Shown piece by piece: positions 42,986 through 52,605 of a stretch of DNA of 64,000 nucleotides (position 1 is its first letter; each line of letters opens with the position of its first letter). The notes beneath the pieces are model-generated. The model made no database searches, was not told the DNA's origin, and saw nothing but the letters and a program-made list of their open reading frames with translations. The translations under genes and the position numbers were made by a program. The stretch lies in the NCBI GenBank assembly GCA_949283575.1, contig CASDSU010000016.1:126130-190129 (forward strand), in the 5' to 3' direction. The DNA comes from an uncultured Eubacteriales bacterium (GTDB lineage Bacteria > Bacillota > Clostridia > TANB77 > UBA1234).

Positions 42986-45313
42986 TCTTGATAATACAAC
43001 TTTATCTTCTATTAAATTTAGTACGACTGTGTCGTTTGGTAGTAGTTCGTTTCTTAATAGGCACTCAGCTAGTTCATTTTCTACATATTTTTGAATTGCT
43101 CTACGAAGTGGACGAGCACCGTATTTAGCTTCATACCCTTTTTCAAGGATATAGTTTTTAATTTCATCAGAAAATGTAATTTGAATATTCTTTTCTGCTA
43201 ATTCGTCAGAAATTTCTTTAAGCATTAAATCAATGATTTGCAATAGTTCTTCTTTTGTTAGAGTATTAAATACGATTGTTTCATCAACTCTATTTAAAAA
43301 CTCCGGTCTGAAAGATGATTTTAGTGCATCCATAACTCTAGCTTCTACAAGAGGAGCTTCATCTCTGTTAAAACCAATTCCGTTTGTGTTCAAGTTTGAA
43401 CCAGCATTTGATGTCATGATTATAATTGTATTATCAAAGTTAACAGTTCTTCCTTGTGCATCTGTAAGTCGTCCGTCATCAAGAATTTGAAGTAAAAGAT
43501 TAAATACATCTGCGTGAGCTTTTTCAATTTCATCAAATAGAATTAGTGAATAAGGATTTCTTCTAACTTTCTCTGTTAATTGACCAGCATCATCATATCC
43601 TACATATCCTGGAGGAGAACCAATAAATTTAGAAACAGAATGACTTTCCATATATTCAGACATATCAAGTCTAATTATTGAATCTTCACTACCATAAAGT
43701 TCATTTGCAATGCATTTTGCAAGTTCAGTTTTACCAACGCCTGTAGGTCCTACAAAGATAAATGAAGGCGGACGTTTTTTATTTCTAAGACCTGCACGAT
43801 TTCTTCTGATTGCGTTGCATACAGCCGTAACAGCTTTATCTTGTCCAATTAATTTTTTATGGATATTGGTTTCTAAGTTTAATAATTTTTCAGCTTCTGT
43901 TTCAGATATTTTTGAAGCAGGTATTTTGGTCCAATTTTCAATTACAGAAGCAACATCATCAATATTTAATTCAAGTTCTAAGTTATTTCCTTGAGATATA
44001 TCAGCAATCTGGTTAAGAAGAGCTGTTTCATGTGATTTTAAGTTTGCAATCTTCTCATAATCAGGCTCGGTATTTGTATCTGTAATTTCAATATCTTCAA
44101 GAAAAGCTTTTTCTTCTTGAACTTGTTCAAGTTCTTCTTTTAAAATTTGAAGTTGAGCTAAAACTTTATTTGCTAAATTAACTTTTGAGCATGCTTCGTC
44201 TAAGATATCAATAGCTTTGTCTGGTAAAAATCTATCATGAATATATTTTTCAGACATCAATACGATTTGTTTTATCAAAGTGTCTGAAACTTTTACATGA
44301 TGATATTCTTCATAATAATCTTTGATACCAAGCATAACTTCGATTGTATCTGCAACAGAAGGTTCTTCAACGATAACGGGTTGGAATCTTCTTTCAAGAG
44401 CAGCGTCTTTTTCGATATGTTTTCTATATTCTTTAAGGGTAGTAGTACCAATAACTTGAATATCTCCGTTAGATAACGCAGGTTTTAAAATATTAGCAGC
44501 ATTCATAGTATGGTCCACGTCGCCACCAGCGCCAACGATATTATGAAGTTCGTCAATTACTAAAATGATATTTCCAAGGTCACGACATTCTTCAATTAAA
44601 GATTTCATTCTGGCTTCAAATTGACCTCTAAATTGAGTTCCAGCAACCATTGAGGTCATATCGATTTGGTAAATTTCGCAAGATAAAAGCTTTGCTGGCA
44701 CTTCTTTTGCTGCAATTTTAAGTGCTAAACCTTGAGCAATTGCTGTTTTACCAACACCAGGTTCACCAATAAGAACAGGATTGTTTTTACTACGACGATT
44801 TAAAATCTGGGTAACTCTTTCAATTTCAGTATCTCTACCGATTAGTTTATCTATTTTACCATCGCGAGCTTTGGCGGTTAAATTGATACCAAAAGCATCA
44901 AGTGTTTTTCTTTTCTTATCTTTCTTTTTGTCTTTAACATTTTTAGAAGTAGTTTTTGATTTCTCATTTTTGGGTGATTCTTCTTTATTATGATTTGAAG
45001 AATTAGGAAATAGATTAGATAACATTGAAGAGAAAGCTTCTGGATTATCTAAATTTTCCATTTCTTTAGTTAGTTCTTCTGGAATTTCCATATCGCCAGA
45101 TGAAAGAGAAGATACTATTTCTTCAAATTGCTCATTTAAGCTTGCAATATCTTCTTCTGAAGCACCATATTGTTTCATCATAGAAGCAAGTGGATTGATT
45201 CCTCTTTCTTTAGCGCAAGTAAGGCAAAGACCCTCAAGTTTAGGCTTGCCGTCGATGATTTTATTAACAAAAACTACTGCCGTATTTTTCTTACATACTG
45301 AGCATAGTGACAT
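42983..45313 (-). CDS. clpE: ClpE-type AAA+ unfoldase with N-terminal zinc finger
   Basis: 776 residues. Zinc finger C4-x2-C7 and C30-x2-C33, a charged low-complexity linker (about 100-145), two AAA+ rings (Walker A GEPGVGKT near 183 and GPTGVGKT near 520) and a middle segment with UVR-like coiled coil. The zinc finger in place of a Clp-N domain marks ClpE rather than ClpC. With ClpP it degrades damaged proteins. CtsR operators (AGGTCAAA repeats) are not seen upstream. Start ATG 45313 after AAAAGGAG. Confidence 0.9.
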   Translation of the reverse strand: MSLCSVCKKNTAVVFVNKIIDGKPKLEGLCLTCAKERGINPLASMMKQYGASEEDIASLNEQFEEIVSSLSSGDMEIPEELTKEMENLDNPEAFSSMLSNLFPNSSNHNKEESPKNEKSKTTSKNVKDKKKDKKRKTLDAFGINLTAKARDGKIDKLIGRDTEIERVTQILNRRSKNNPVLIGEPGVGKTAIAQGLALKIAAKEVPAKLLSCEIYQIDMTSMVAGTQFRGQFEARMKSLIEECRDLGNIILVIDELHNIVGAGGDVDHTMNAANILKPALSNGDIQVIGTTTLKEYRKHIEKDAALERRFQPVIVEEPSVADTIEVMLGIKDYYEEYHHVKVSDTLIKQIVLMSEKYIHDRFLPDKAIDILDEACSKVNLANKVLAQLQILKEELEQVQEEKAFLEDIEITDTNTEPDYEKIANLKSHETALLNQIADISQGNNLELELNIDDVASVIENWTKIPASKISETEAEKLLNLETNIHKKLIGQDKAVTAVCNAIRRNRAGLRNKKRPPSFIFVGPTGVGKTELAKCIANELYGSEDSIIRLDMSEYMESHSVSKFIGSPPGYVGYDDAGQLTEKVRRNPYSLILFDEIEKAHADVFNLLLQILDDGRLTDAQGRTVNFDNTIIIMTSNAGSNLNTNGIGFNRDEAPLVEARVMDALKSSFRPEFLNRVDETIVFNTLTKEELLQIIDLMLKEISDELAEKNIQITFSDEIKNYILEKGYEAKYGARPLRRAIQKYVENELAECLLRNELLPNDTVVLNLIEDKVVLSR

Positions 45314-45377
45314 TTATCAAAACTCCTTTTTTCTATAAAGTAAATATGAGTCTAAAGTGCTACAGACTCAATAATAA

Positions 45378-45406
45378 ATATTACAACAAGGGGAGAGAAA
45401 TGTCAA
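45378..45406 (-). promoter_or_regulatory. Sigma-A promoter of clpE
   Basis: Minus strand TTGACA (45406-45401), 17-base spacer, TAATAT (45383-45378). The leader holds a TGAGTCT/AGACTCA inverted repeat at 45349-45369. Confidence 0.75.
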
Positions 45407-45413
45407 CTTGATG

Positions 45414-45445
45414 AGTGAATACGAGAGCCGTCTCTCGTGTTCACT
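45414..45445. promoter_or_regulatory. 14-bp inverted repeat upstream of the clpE promoter
   Basis: AGTGAATACGAGAG (45414-45427), loop of 4, CTCTCGTGTTCACT (45432-45445), one mismatch. It sits between clpE -35 and a plus-strand promoter-like pair (TTGCCA 45445-45450, 16 bases, TATGAT 45467-45472), so it may be an operator. Confidence 0.5.
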
Positions 45446-45472
45446 TGCCAAATTATGCAAATATGATATGAT

Positions 45473-45641
45473 GCTAGTGTAAATTCTACTATTTCTTATT
45501 CTTATAAAATGACTCATTACGAATTCGATGCACAACTAGAGGATCATCCTGTTGGTAATCAGGATATTTATAGGTTGCACTATATTCATTACCATAGGAT
45601 TCAGGAATACAATGGATATCTGGTTTTGGACTCAGCTCTAG
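45473..45641 (+). other. Unexplained leader or remnant between clpE and cca
   Basis: The stretch is open in the cca frame from ATG 45509 but contains no ribosome binding site and the better cca promoter lies inside the frame. It is somewhat richer in G and C than its surroundings. It could be a transcribed leader from the 45445-45472 promoter or a decayed gene; I see no recognisable product. Confidence 0.3.
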
Positions 45642-45670
45642 TTTACATTTATGGCTATTTATGGTATAAT
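45642..45670 (+). promoter_or_regulatory. Promoter of cca-argS
   Basis: TTTACA (45642-45647), 17-base spacer, TATAAT (45665-45670), 16 bases before the cca start, which excludes the longer open frame. Confidence 0.7.
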
Positions 45671-45685
45671 CTGCGAGGTGATGTC

Positions 45686-46897
45686 ATGATAATTAATGAT
45701 TTAGCTGAAAAAATATCTGCTAAAGGTGGCAGATTATATTTAGTTGGTGGTGCTGTTCGTGATTTGCTTATGAATAAGGCGCCTCATGATTATGATTATT
45801 GTATTACAGGGCTTGAAATAAAGGAGTTTCAAGAGATTGTTCCTGAGGCAAGAATAAGGGGTAAGACTTTTCCTGTTTTTGATTTTGATGGATGTGAGTT
45901 TGCGCTAGCTAGACAAGAAGTGAAAACGGGAGTTGGACACAAGGCTTTTGAAATGATTTCAAATAATGAGATTTCTATTGAGGATGACCTGCGAAGAAGG
46001 GATATCACGATTAATAGTATTGCGATGAATGTGCTTACAGGTGAAATTATTGATCCATATAACGGTAGGCAAGATCTCGAAAATAAAATTATAAGAGCTA
46101 CTAGCGAGGCTTTCGTTGAAGATCCGCTTAGGACATATCGTGTTGCAAGATTCGCAGCGGAGCTTGGCTTTGATGTTTCTAACGACACGATTGAACTTAT
46201 GAAGGTAACGAGAAACGAGCTTGATTCTTTGTCCGCAGAACGAATCTATGTTGAATTTGAAAAGGCTATGAAAACAGATAGTCCTGCTACTTTTTTTAAT
46301 GTACTTAAGAATGCAAAGTTATTGGAGATTCATTTTAAAGAAGTTTATGACTTGATTGATGTTGATCAGCCCGAAAAATATCATCCGGAAGGTGATGCAT
46401 ATAATCATACAATGATTGTTATTGATAAGATTGCTCAAAAAACGAATGAGCCACACATAATTTTTGCAGGTTTAGTGCATGACTTTGGAAAAGCGCTCAC
46501 TCCTAAGGAGATGCTTCCAAGGCATATTGGACATGAAGAAAGAGGCGTAGAATTAGTAAGAAATATATGCAATAGATTAAAACTTCCAACAAAGTATATG
46601 AAAGCTGGAATCATCGCATGTAAAGAACATATGAAAGCTGGTATTTTTTATGAGATGAGAATCGCTAAAAAAGTTGATTTTATTGAAAGGTTAAGTAAAT
46701 CTGCTTTAGGTTTGGAAGGTATTGAAATTCTTGCAAATGCTGATAATACAAAGAATACAGAAATTAGATTTGCAGAAATTGGTAAAGAAATGCTAGAGAA
46801 AGTTAATGCAAAGGAATATCCAAAAGAAACGGATTATAATATAATTAAAGAAAAATTAAGAAGAGATAGAATAGATTGGTTAAAGGAGAGAGTATAA
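45686..46897 (+). CDS. cca: CCA tRNA nucleotidyltransferase / poly(A) polymerase-type protein
   Basis: 403 residues. Head domain motif LVGGAVRDLL with catalytic DYDYCI, the RRDITINSIAMN and RTYRVARFAAEL motifs of class II nucleotidyltransferases, and an HD domain (HTMIVIDKI, GLVHDFGK) as in bacterial-type CCA enzymes. It adds or repairs the CCA end of tRNAs. Start ATG 45686 after GAGGTGATG. argS starts immediately after the stop. Confidence 0.92.
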   Translation: MIINDLAEKISAKGGRLYLVGGAVRDLLMNKAPHDYDYCITGLEIKEFQEIVPEARIRGKTFPVFDFDGCEFALARQEVKTGVGHKAFEMISNNEISIEDDLRRRDITINSIAMNVLTGEIIDPYNGRQDLENKIIRATSEAFVEDPLRTYRVARFAAELGFDVSNDTIELMKVTRNELDSLSAERIYVEFEKAMKTDSPATFFNVLKNAKLLEIHFKEVYDLIDVDQPEKYHPEGDAYNHTMIVIDKIAQKTNEPHIIFAGLVHDFGKALTPKEMLPRHIGHEERGVELVRNICNRLKLPTKYMKAGIIACKEHMKAGIFYEMRIAKKVDFIERLSKSALGLEGIEILANADNTKNTEIRFAEIGKEMLEKVNAKEYPKETDYNIIKEKLRRDRIDWLKERV

Positions 46898-48598
46898 ATG
46901 AATTACAAAAATGAAATAGCTAAAAGGATTAATGCTATAACGAATGTAGAAGTTTCTTCGCTTGAAGAATACATTGAAATTCCACCAAATACTGAGCTTG
47001 GAGATTTTGCATTTCCATGTTTTAAACTTGCGAAAGAACTTAGAAAAGCCCCTCCTGCAATTGCTACAGAATTAAAAGAGCAATTAACAGAGGATGAAGT
47101 TATTTCTAAAATTGATGTTGTTGGTGGATATTTGAATTTCTTCATAAACAAATCGGCTTTTGCTAAAAATGTTGTAACAGAAGTACTTGTTAAAGGCGAT
47201 GATTTTGGAAAAAGTGATATAGGTGCAGGAAAGAATATTGTTATTGATTATTCGTCTCCTAACATTGCAAAGCCTTTCCATATAGGTCATCTTCGTACAA
47301 CTGTTATCGGTGGAGCGCTTTATAACATGTATAAAGCTGTAGGATATAATGTTATTGGAATCAATCATTTAGGTGATTGGGGAATGGGAATTTCTAAATC
47401 AATTGCCGGATATGAAATGTGGAAGGATGAATACACATTTGACGAAAATGCAATTTATTCAATTCTTGCAATTTATGTAAGATTTAATAAATTAGAAAAA
47501 GAAGATCCTACAATGACTGATAAAGCTCGTGACGTTTTGATTAGACTTGAGAATAAAGATGAAGAAACAACAAAAATTTGGAGATGGATTATAGATATAA
47601 GCTTAAAGAATTATGCAAAAATATATGATTTGCTAGGAAGTAAATTTGATTCATATAATGGAGAAGCTTTTTATAATGATAAAATGGATAGAGTTGTTAG
47701 CATGCTAGAAGAAAAAGGACTTCTTAAAGAAAGTGAAGGCGCGAGAGTAGTTGAAATGCCTGAAGAAAATATGCCTCCTTGCATAATTATTACATCAGCG
47801 GGGACAACCATTTATGCTACACGTGATTTAGCTGCACTTCTTTACAGAATTGAAAATTATGATTTTGAGAAAGCTTTATATGTTGTTGGTAGCGAGCAAT
47901 CTTTACATTTTAAGCAAGTTTTCAAAACCTTGGAACTTATGGGGTACGAGAAATATGCTAAATCATGTGAGCATATACCATTTGGTTTGATTTTAGATGA
48001 AAATGGGGAGAAAATTGGCTCTCGTAAAGGTGGAAAACTTCCAACGTTGGAAGAAATTTTAAATGAATCTATCGAGAAGTCATTACAAATAATTGAAGAG
48101 AAAAATCCAAGTTTGGAGAACAAGGAAGAAGTTGCTAAGATGGTTGGTGTTGGTGCAATTATCTTTAATGATTTATCAAATAACAGAATTAAGGATGAAA
48201 TTTTTGATTGGAATCAATTGCTTAATTTCACAGGCGAGACAGGTCCTTATCTTCAATATACATATGTTAGAACAAATAGTATTTTAAGAAATGCAAATGT
48301 TGATTTATCTGATATAAATACAGATGAATTATTAGATAAAGAAGCTATTGAAGTTATTAGGAAATTATCAGAATATCCAGATGTAGTTCTTAATGCTGTT
48401 AGCAAAAACGAGCCATCACTTATTTCTAGACATTTAATTGATCTTGCTCAATGCTTCAGTAGATTTTATAATGAACATCAAATTATTTGTGATAATGAAG
48501 ATACAAAGAAAGCAAGAGTTGCTCTTTCAAAATGTGTTGGAACAACAATTAAGAATGGTTTAAGATTACTTGGAATTCAAACACCTGAAAAAATGTAA
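46898..48598 (+). CDS. argS: Arginyl-tRNA synthetase
   Basis: 566 residues. Class I synthetase with the Arg-specific N-terminal domain (about 1-100), HIGH motif PFHIGHLRT (about 130) and GSRKGG in the KMSKS position, then the DALR anticodon-binding domain (TYVRTNSILRNA onward). ATG 46898 follows GGAGAGAG within the end of cca, so the pair is translated together. Confidence 0.96.
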   Translation: MNYKNEIAKRINAITNVEVSSLEEYIEIPPNTELGDFAFPCFKLAKELRKAPPAIATELKEQLTEDEVISKIDVVGGYLNFFINKSAFAKNVVTEVLVKGDDFGKSDIGAGKNIVIDYSSPNIAKPFHIGHLRTTVIGGALYNMYKAVGYNVIGINHLGDWGMGISKSIAGYEMWKDEYTFDENAIYSILAIYVRFNKLEKEDPTMTDKARDVLIRLENKDEETTKIWRWIIDISLKNYAKIYDLLGSKFDSYNGEAFYNDKMDRVVSMLEEKGLLKESEGARVVEMPEENMPPCIIITSAGTTIYATRDLAALLYRIENYDFEKALYVVGSEQSLHFKQVFKTLELMGYEKYAKSCEHIPFGLILDENGEKIGSRKGGKLPTLEEILNESIEKSLQIIEEKNPSLENKEEVAKMVGVGAIIFNDLSNNRIKDEIFDWNQLLNFTGETGPYLQYTYVRTNSILRNANVDLSDINTDELLDKEAIEVIRKLSEYPDVVLNAVSKNEPSLISRHLIDLAQCFSRFYNEHQIICDNEDTKKARVALSKCVGTTIKNGLRLLGIQTPEKM

Positions 48599-48631
48599 TT
48601 TTAAATATATTAATATAGCGGAGGATGAGCT

Positions 48632-49852
48632 ATGAAGAATATTGACGAGATGAGAGAATATTTAAAGAAGTATGATGCAGAGTATTTATTGAATTTTTAT
48701 GATGAACTAAGCGAGGATGAAAAAGCGAAGTTATTGAATCAAATCGAACAAATTGATTTTGATTATATGAAAGAGCTTTATAACACTAAAGCTGTATTCA
48801 ACATGGAGGAAAATAAAATAACTAGTATACCTGCAATTGACAAGAATAAACTAAGTGATGATGCTTTTGAACAGGTTGGCATAGAAGAAATAAAAGCTGG
48901 AAAGCTTGCTGTTTGTTCAATGGCGGGTGGACAAGGAACAAGACTTGGTTTTAATGGGCCAAAAGGCACATACATGCTTGAACTTGATAAGCCTACATCA
49001 ATATTTGAAACGATAGTTATGAAGCTTAAAAAGGTATATGAAGAGCATGGAGTGCTTACATATTGGTATGTAATGACAAGTGAGCAAAATGATGTAGAAA
49101 CTCAGAAGTTTTTTGAAGATAATAATTATTTTGATTATGATAGAGAGCATATCAAGTTTTTTAAACAAGGAGAATTGCCGCTTTTAGATACAAATGGTAA
49201 TGTCATTTTGAAGGATAAAGCGAACGTATTCATGGCTGCTGATGGAAATGGTGGAATTTTCAGAGCGCTTGGAAATAAAGGGATTATAGCTCACATGAAA
49301 GAACATGGGATAAGATATTTAGCCATAGGAAATGTTGACAACATTTTGATTCATATGGTTGATCCAATTGCAGTTGGCCTTATGAAAGAAAATAATATTG
49401 AGTTATTATCAAAGTCATTTATAAAACCAACTCCAGAAGGCAAATGGGGAGTTTTCTGCAAAGTAAATGGTAGACCTAGAGTAATTGAATATATCGAAAC
49501 TCCTAGAGAATTACTTGAAGCGCGTAATGAAGAGGGCGAACTAATATATGGTGATGCGCATTTTGGTTGTAATTATTTTGATGTTAATTTATTAGAAAAA
49601 ATAGTTACCGAAAAATTACCAATGCATGCAGCAATAAAGAAAAATAAAGCTTTGAGTTCAATTGGACAAGTTGAAGAAATAGATACATATAAGTTTGAAG
49701 CATTTATTTTTGATGGATTCAGCATGGCTGATGATATAATTGTTTTTCGCGTTAATAGAAATGATGAGTTTGCACCAATAAAGAATAAAGAGGGTGAAGA
49801 AACTCCAGAAAGCGCGATAAAATTATATAAAGAATTTTATGCAAAAGATTAA
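48632..49852 (+). CDS. UDP-sugar pyrophosphorylase, UDPGP type 1 (UDP-GlcNAc/UDP-hexose)
   Basis: 406 residues. Nucleotidyltransferase with the signature MAGGQGTRLGFNGPKGTY (about 91-108) and the uridine-binding NVDNILIHMVDP region. It makes UDP-N-acetylhexosamine or UDP-glucose from UTP and the sugar 1-phosphate; the eukaryote-type fold is distinct from GalU and GlmU. Start ATG 48632 after GGAGGATGAG. Single gene with a strong terminator. Confidence 0.87.
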   Translation: MKNIDEMREYLKKYDAEYLLNFYDELSEDEKAKLLNQIEQIDFDYMKELYNTKAVFNMEENKITSIPAIDKNKLSDDAFEQVGIEEIKAGKLAVCSMAGGQGTRLGFNGPKGTYMLELDKPTSIFETIVMKLKKVYEEHGVLTYWYVMTSEQNDVETQKFFEDNNYFDYDREHIKFFKQGELPLLDTNGNVILKDKANVFMAADGNGGIFRALGNKGIIAHMKEHGIRYLAIGNVDNILIHMVDPIAVGLMKENNIELLSKSFIKPTPEGKWGVFCKVNGRPRVIEYIETPRELLEARNEEGELIYGDAHFGCNYFDVNLLEKIVTEKLPMHAAIKKNKALSSIGQVEEIDTYKFEAFIFDGFSMADDIIVFRVNRNDEFAPIKNKEGEETPESAIKLYKEFYAKD

Positions 49853-49898
49853 TTCGTGTATTATCTTAAATAAGCAATAATTAATGTTAAAAAAATCA

Positions 49899-49945
49899 AA
49901 GCGCTATTGCGATAGGAATAAGTCCATCGTAATAGCGCTTCTTGG
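49899..49945 (+). terminator. Terminator after the pyrophosphorylase gene
   Basis: AAGCGCTATTGCGAT (49899-49913) pairs with ATCGTAATAGCGCTT (49926-49940), one G-U, with a short T-rich tail. Confidence 0.75.
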
Positions 49946-49981
49946 TTATTTATTGCAAATATGTAATCCTAAATAAGTCAA

Positions 49982-50014
49982 GAACACGAGGAAATGACTG
50001 TTTCCTCGTATTCT
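49982..50014 (-). terminator. Hairpin terminator after the DUF1540 gene
   Basis: ACGAGGAAA (49986-49994) and TTTCCTCGT (50001-50009), 6-base loop, with flanking AGAA/TTCT pairs. It lies just downstream of the minus-strand stop codon at 50023. Confidence 0.6.
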
Positions 50015-50022
50015 ATTGCTCA

Positions 50023-50187
50023 CTAGTATTTACGATTTTCCACATATGAACTGCAGCACGTTTCGTCTTCAGGTGTACCGTTTTTTGTGTTTTTACAAGG
50101 ACACACTTGTATAGCATTTAACGTACACTCGTTTTTTTCAGTTAAATTGTGAGCGCATGAACAAACACTACATTTTATTTTAGCCAA
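50023..50187 (-). CDS. DUF1540 Cys-rich small protein
   Basis: 54 residues with the DUF1540 pattern C-x2-C-x-C-x2-N ... C ... C-x-C ... C-C, nine cysteines in all, suggesting tight metal binding. The family is common in spore formers and of unknown role. TTG 50187 is chosen as start because GGAGTG precedes it by 7 bases; the longer frame upstream is hydrophobic and has no ribosome binding site. Confidence 0.82.
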   Translation of the reverse strand: MAKIKCSVCSCAHNLTEKNECTLNAIQVCPCKNTKNGTPEDETCCSSYVENRKY

Positions 50188-50361
50188 TATAATCACTCCA
50201 AAATAAAAACTTTTATTGTACAAAATTATTTGTACAATAAATATTATTTTCATAAAAAATAAAAACTATTCAAAAGAAAAAAATAAAATGAGTTGTCGGA
50301 AAGCTGTAAAATGTGATAAAGTTGTTCTAGGAAATTATTACATAAAAGGAGTGTTTTTATT

Positions 50362-51291
50362 ATGGGTATTGTAACGACAAAAGAGATGTTTGAAAAAGCT
50401 AGTAAAGGCGGATACGCGATTGGTGCGTTTAATGTAAATAATATGGAAATTATTCAAGGTATTACTGAAGCTGCTAAAGAAGTTAATAGTCCTCTTATTT
50501 TACAAGTTTCTGCAGGTGCTAGAAAATATGCTAAACACAATTATTTAGTACACTTAATTCAAGCTGCGGTTGAAGACACAGATCTTCCAATTGCTATTCA
50601 TTTGGATCATGGTGCTGATTTTGATATTTGTAAAAAATGTATTGATGGTGGTTTTACATCAGTTATGATAGATGGTTCTAAATATGATTTCGAAGAGAAT
50701 ATTGAGCTTACAAGAAGAGTTGTTGACTATGCACATGAGCATGGTGTTGTTGTTGAAGCTGAGCTTGGTAAACTTGCAGGTGTTGAAGACGATGTTAAAG
50801 TTAGTGCAGAAGATAGTTCATATACAGATCCTGATCAAGCTGTAGAATTTGTTCAAAGAACAGGTTGTGATTCATTGGCGATTGCTATTGGAACAAGTCA
50901 TGGTGCATACAAATTTAAAGGTGAACCAAAACTTAGATTTGACATATTAGATAAAATAACTGCAGCAATGCCTGGTTATCCAATAGTATTACATGGTGCT
51001 TCTACAGTTATTCCTGAGTTTGTTGAGAAATGTAACAAATATGGTGGAAATATCCCTGGTGCTAAAGGTGTTCCTGAAGATATGCTTAGAGAAGCTGCTA
51101 GACATGGTGTTTGTAAAATAAATATTGATACTGACTTAAGACTTGCTTTAACAAGTGCAATAAGAGAAGTATTTGTGAATGAACCTGGTGAATTTGATCC
51201 TAGAAAGTATTTAGGAGCAGGAAGAGATGCAATTAGAGATATGGTTAGACATAAAATTGTTGATGTGTTGGGATGCAATGATAAAATATAA
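50362..51291 (+). CDS. fba: Class II fructose-1,6-bisphosphate aldolase
   Basis: 309 residues. It interconverts fructose 1,6-bisphosphate with dihydroxyacetone phosphate and glyceraldehyde 3-phosphate. Catalytic HLDHGAD (about 79-85), VVEAELG, IGTSHGAYKF and VLHGAST supply the zinc and phosphate sites. ATG 50362 after AAAGGAG. A weak promoter, TTGTCG (50293) and GATAAA (50315), lies upstream. Confidence 0.96.
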   Translation: MGIVTTKEMFEKASKGGYAIGAFNVNNMEIIQGITEAAKEVNSPLILQVSAGARKYAKHNYLVHLIQAAVEDTDLPIAIHLDHGADFDICKKCIDGGFTSVMIDGSKYDFEENIELTRRVVDYAHEHGVVVEAELGKLAGVEDDVKVSAEDSSYTDPDQAVEFVQRTGCDSLAIAIGTSHGAYKFKGEPKLRFDILDKITAAMPGYPIVLHGASTVIPEFVEKCNKYGGNIPGAKGVPEDMLREAARHGVCKINIDTDLRLALTSAIREVFVNEPGEFDPRKYLGAGRDAIRDMVRHKIVDVLGCNDKI

Positions 51292-51318
51292 TTCTTACAA
51301 AAAGGTGGAGGAGTGCAA

Positions 51319-52596
51319 ATGAAAAACTCTAGAGGTATATCTGTTTTAGCACTTGTAATAACGGTAATTGTAATGATAATTATTACTTCTATTACAGTAT
51401 ATAATGGTGTTACTGTAATTGCAGATGCTAGAAAAAAAGATGCAACTGATAAACTTTCAACTATTTGTAGTTCACTTAGGAAAGATGATAGCTTTTTAGA
51501 TTTTATGAATGGTGAAACAATTCTGAATGAACAAGATTATATAGCATTAGATTTAAGAGAATTTTATGATGAAGATTATCCAGTTCATTTAACTAAAGAC
51601 TTTTATACTGATAAAACAAAAAAAGTGACAACATATCATTTAGATATGTACGATGGAACTGAAATGACAGAGGTATATGCTTCTCAAGAATTTACTGTTG
51701 AAAAATCACTTGAGAAAAATGTTTATGTTGCTACATTTGATGAGTTACATGGCGTTAATAGACCTATTTTGTATGATAATATGTATGCTCTTTCAACTGA
51801 TATGAGTACTTTGGTTGAAGATGTTTATGAAGATACCTGGTATAACTACAATCCTTCGGCACCTTCGTTTGCTAAAATGAAATATGATACAAACGGAGAT
51901 GGTAGCATAGAGGATGAAACTATTACTTATGCGTGGATTCCACGTTTTGCTTATTCAATACAAGAGTATTACGATGGTTTGAACAATCCTCTTAGACCAT
52001 TTACTAAGGTTCCAGGTTCTGCGATAAAAATTGTATTTTTACGTGAGAATACCAATTATATGACAAATAATGAAACTATACCTTCAGGGTATACAATTCA
52101 TCCAGCTTTTAGAAGTGCAGATGTTGAAAAACCAGGTATTTGGGTTGCGATAGAGTCATCAGAGAATGCAACCACTTTTTCTAGTGCTGTTAGCGTTTGC
52201 CATAGCATAATTGGTACGAATGATAATCTTTCAAGTCATCTTATGACAAATTCGGAATTTTCAGCTGCACTTTATTTGATGTATGCGTTTAATTGCTTAG
52301 AACAAATAAACTTTGAAAGATATGATGAATATGTTGCTGCTGGTTCAGCAAACAATTCAACTTTGAAGAGCTTGGAATTTGCGGATTTGTATGTTAGAGA
52401 TGATGATTCTGATACTGGAATTGTTAATAAAAATGGAGATGCAATGACTGAAACAAACTGGGATAGATACACAGGTGTATTTCCAATAAGTCAGGCCAAT
52501 ATTCTTGTAAGATTATTAGAATCAGGATATTTTAATTTTGATGTAGCAGGTTCATCAGAATTAAATCATTATCGTTCTGTAATTGTAACTAAATAA
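51319..52596 (+). CDS. Secreted protein with type IV prepilin-like N-terminus
   Basis: 425 residues. The start MKNSRGISVLALVITVIV is a prepilin-type leader, with cleavage expected after the Gly of RG and one long hydrophobic helix (about 7-29); Glu5 of classical pilins is absent, as in a variant frequent in gut Clostridia. The remainder is a large soluble domain with aromatic and Asp-rich stretches (FAYSIQEYYDGL, IPSGYTIHPAF) of unknown function. Start ATG 51319 after GGAGGAG. It would be retained on the cell surface or in a pilus-like fibre. Confidence 0.75.
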   Translation: MKNSRGISVLALVITVIVMIIITSITVYNGVTVIADARKKDATDKLSTICSSLRKDDSFLDFMNGETILNEQDYIALDLREFYDEDYPVHLTKDFYTDKTKKVTTYHLDMYDGTEMTEVYASQEFTVEKSLEKNVYVATFDELHGVNRPILYDNMYALSTDMSTLVEDVYEDTWYNYNPSAPSFAKMKYDTNGDGSIEDETITYAWIPRFAYSIQEYYDGLNNPLRPFTKVPGSAIKIVFLRENTNYMTNNETIPSGYTIHPAFRSADVEKPGIWVAIESSENATTFSSAVSVCHSIIGTNDNLSSHLMTNSEFSAALYLMYAFNCLEQINFERYDEYVAAGSANNSTLKSLEFADLYVRDDDSDTGIVNKNGDAMTETNWDRYTGVFPISQANILVRLLESGYFNFDVAGSSELNHYRSVIVTK

Positions 52597-52605
52597 GGAT
52601 GGTGT

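Noticed and set aside
45509-45685. N-terminal extension of cca from ATG 45509
   Set aside because: A good promoter (45642-45670) and the ribosome binding site of ATG 45686 lie inside it, and the extra residues are not part of the family.
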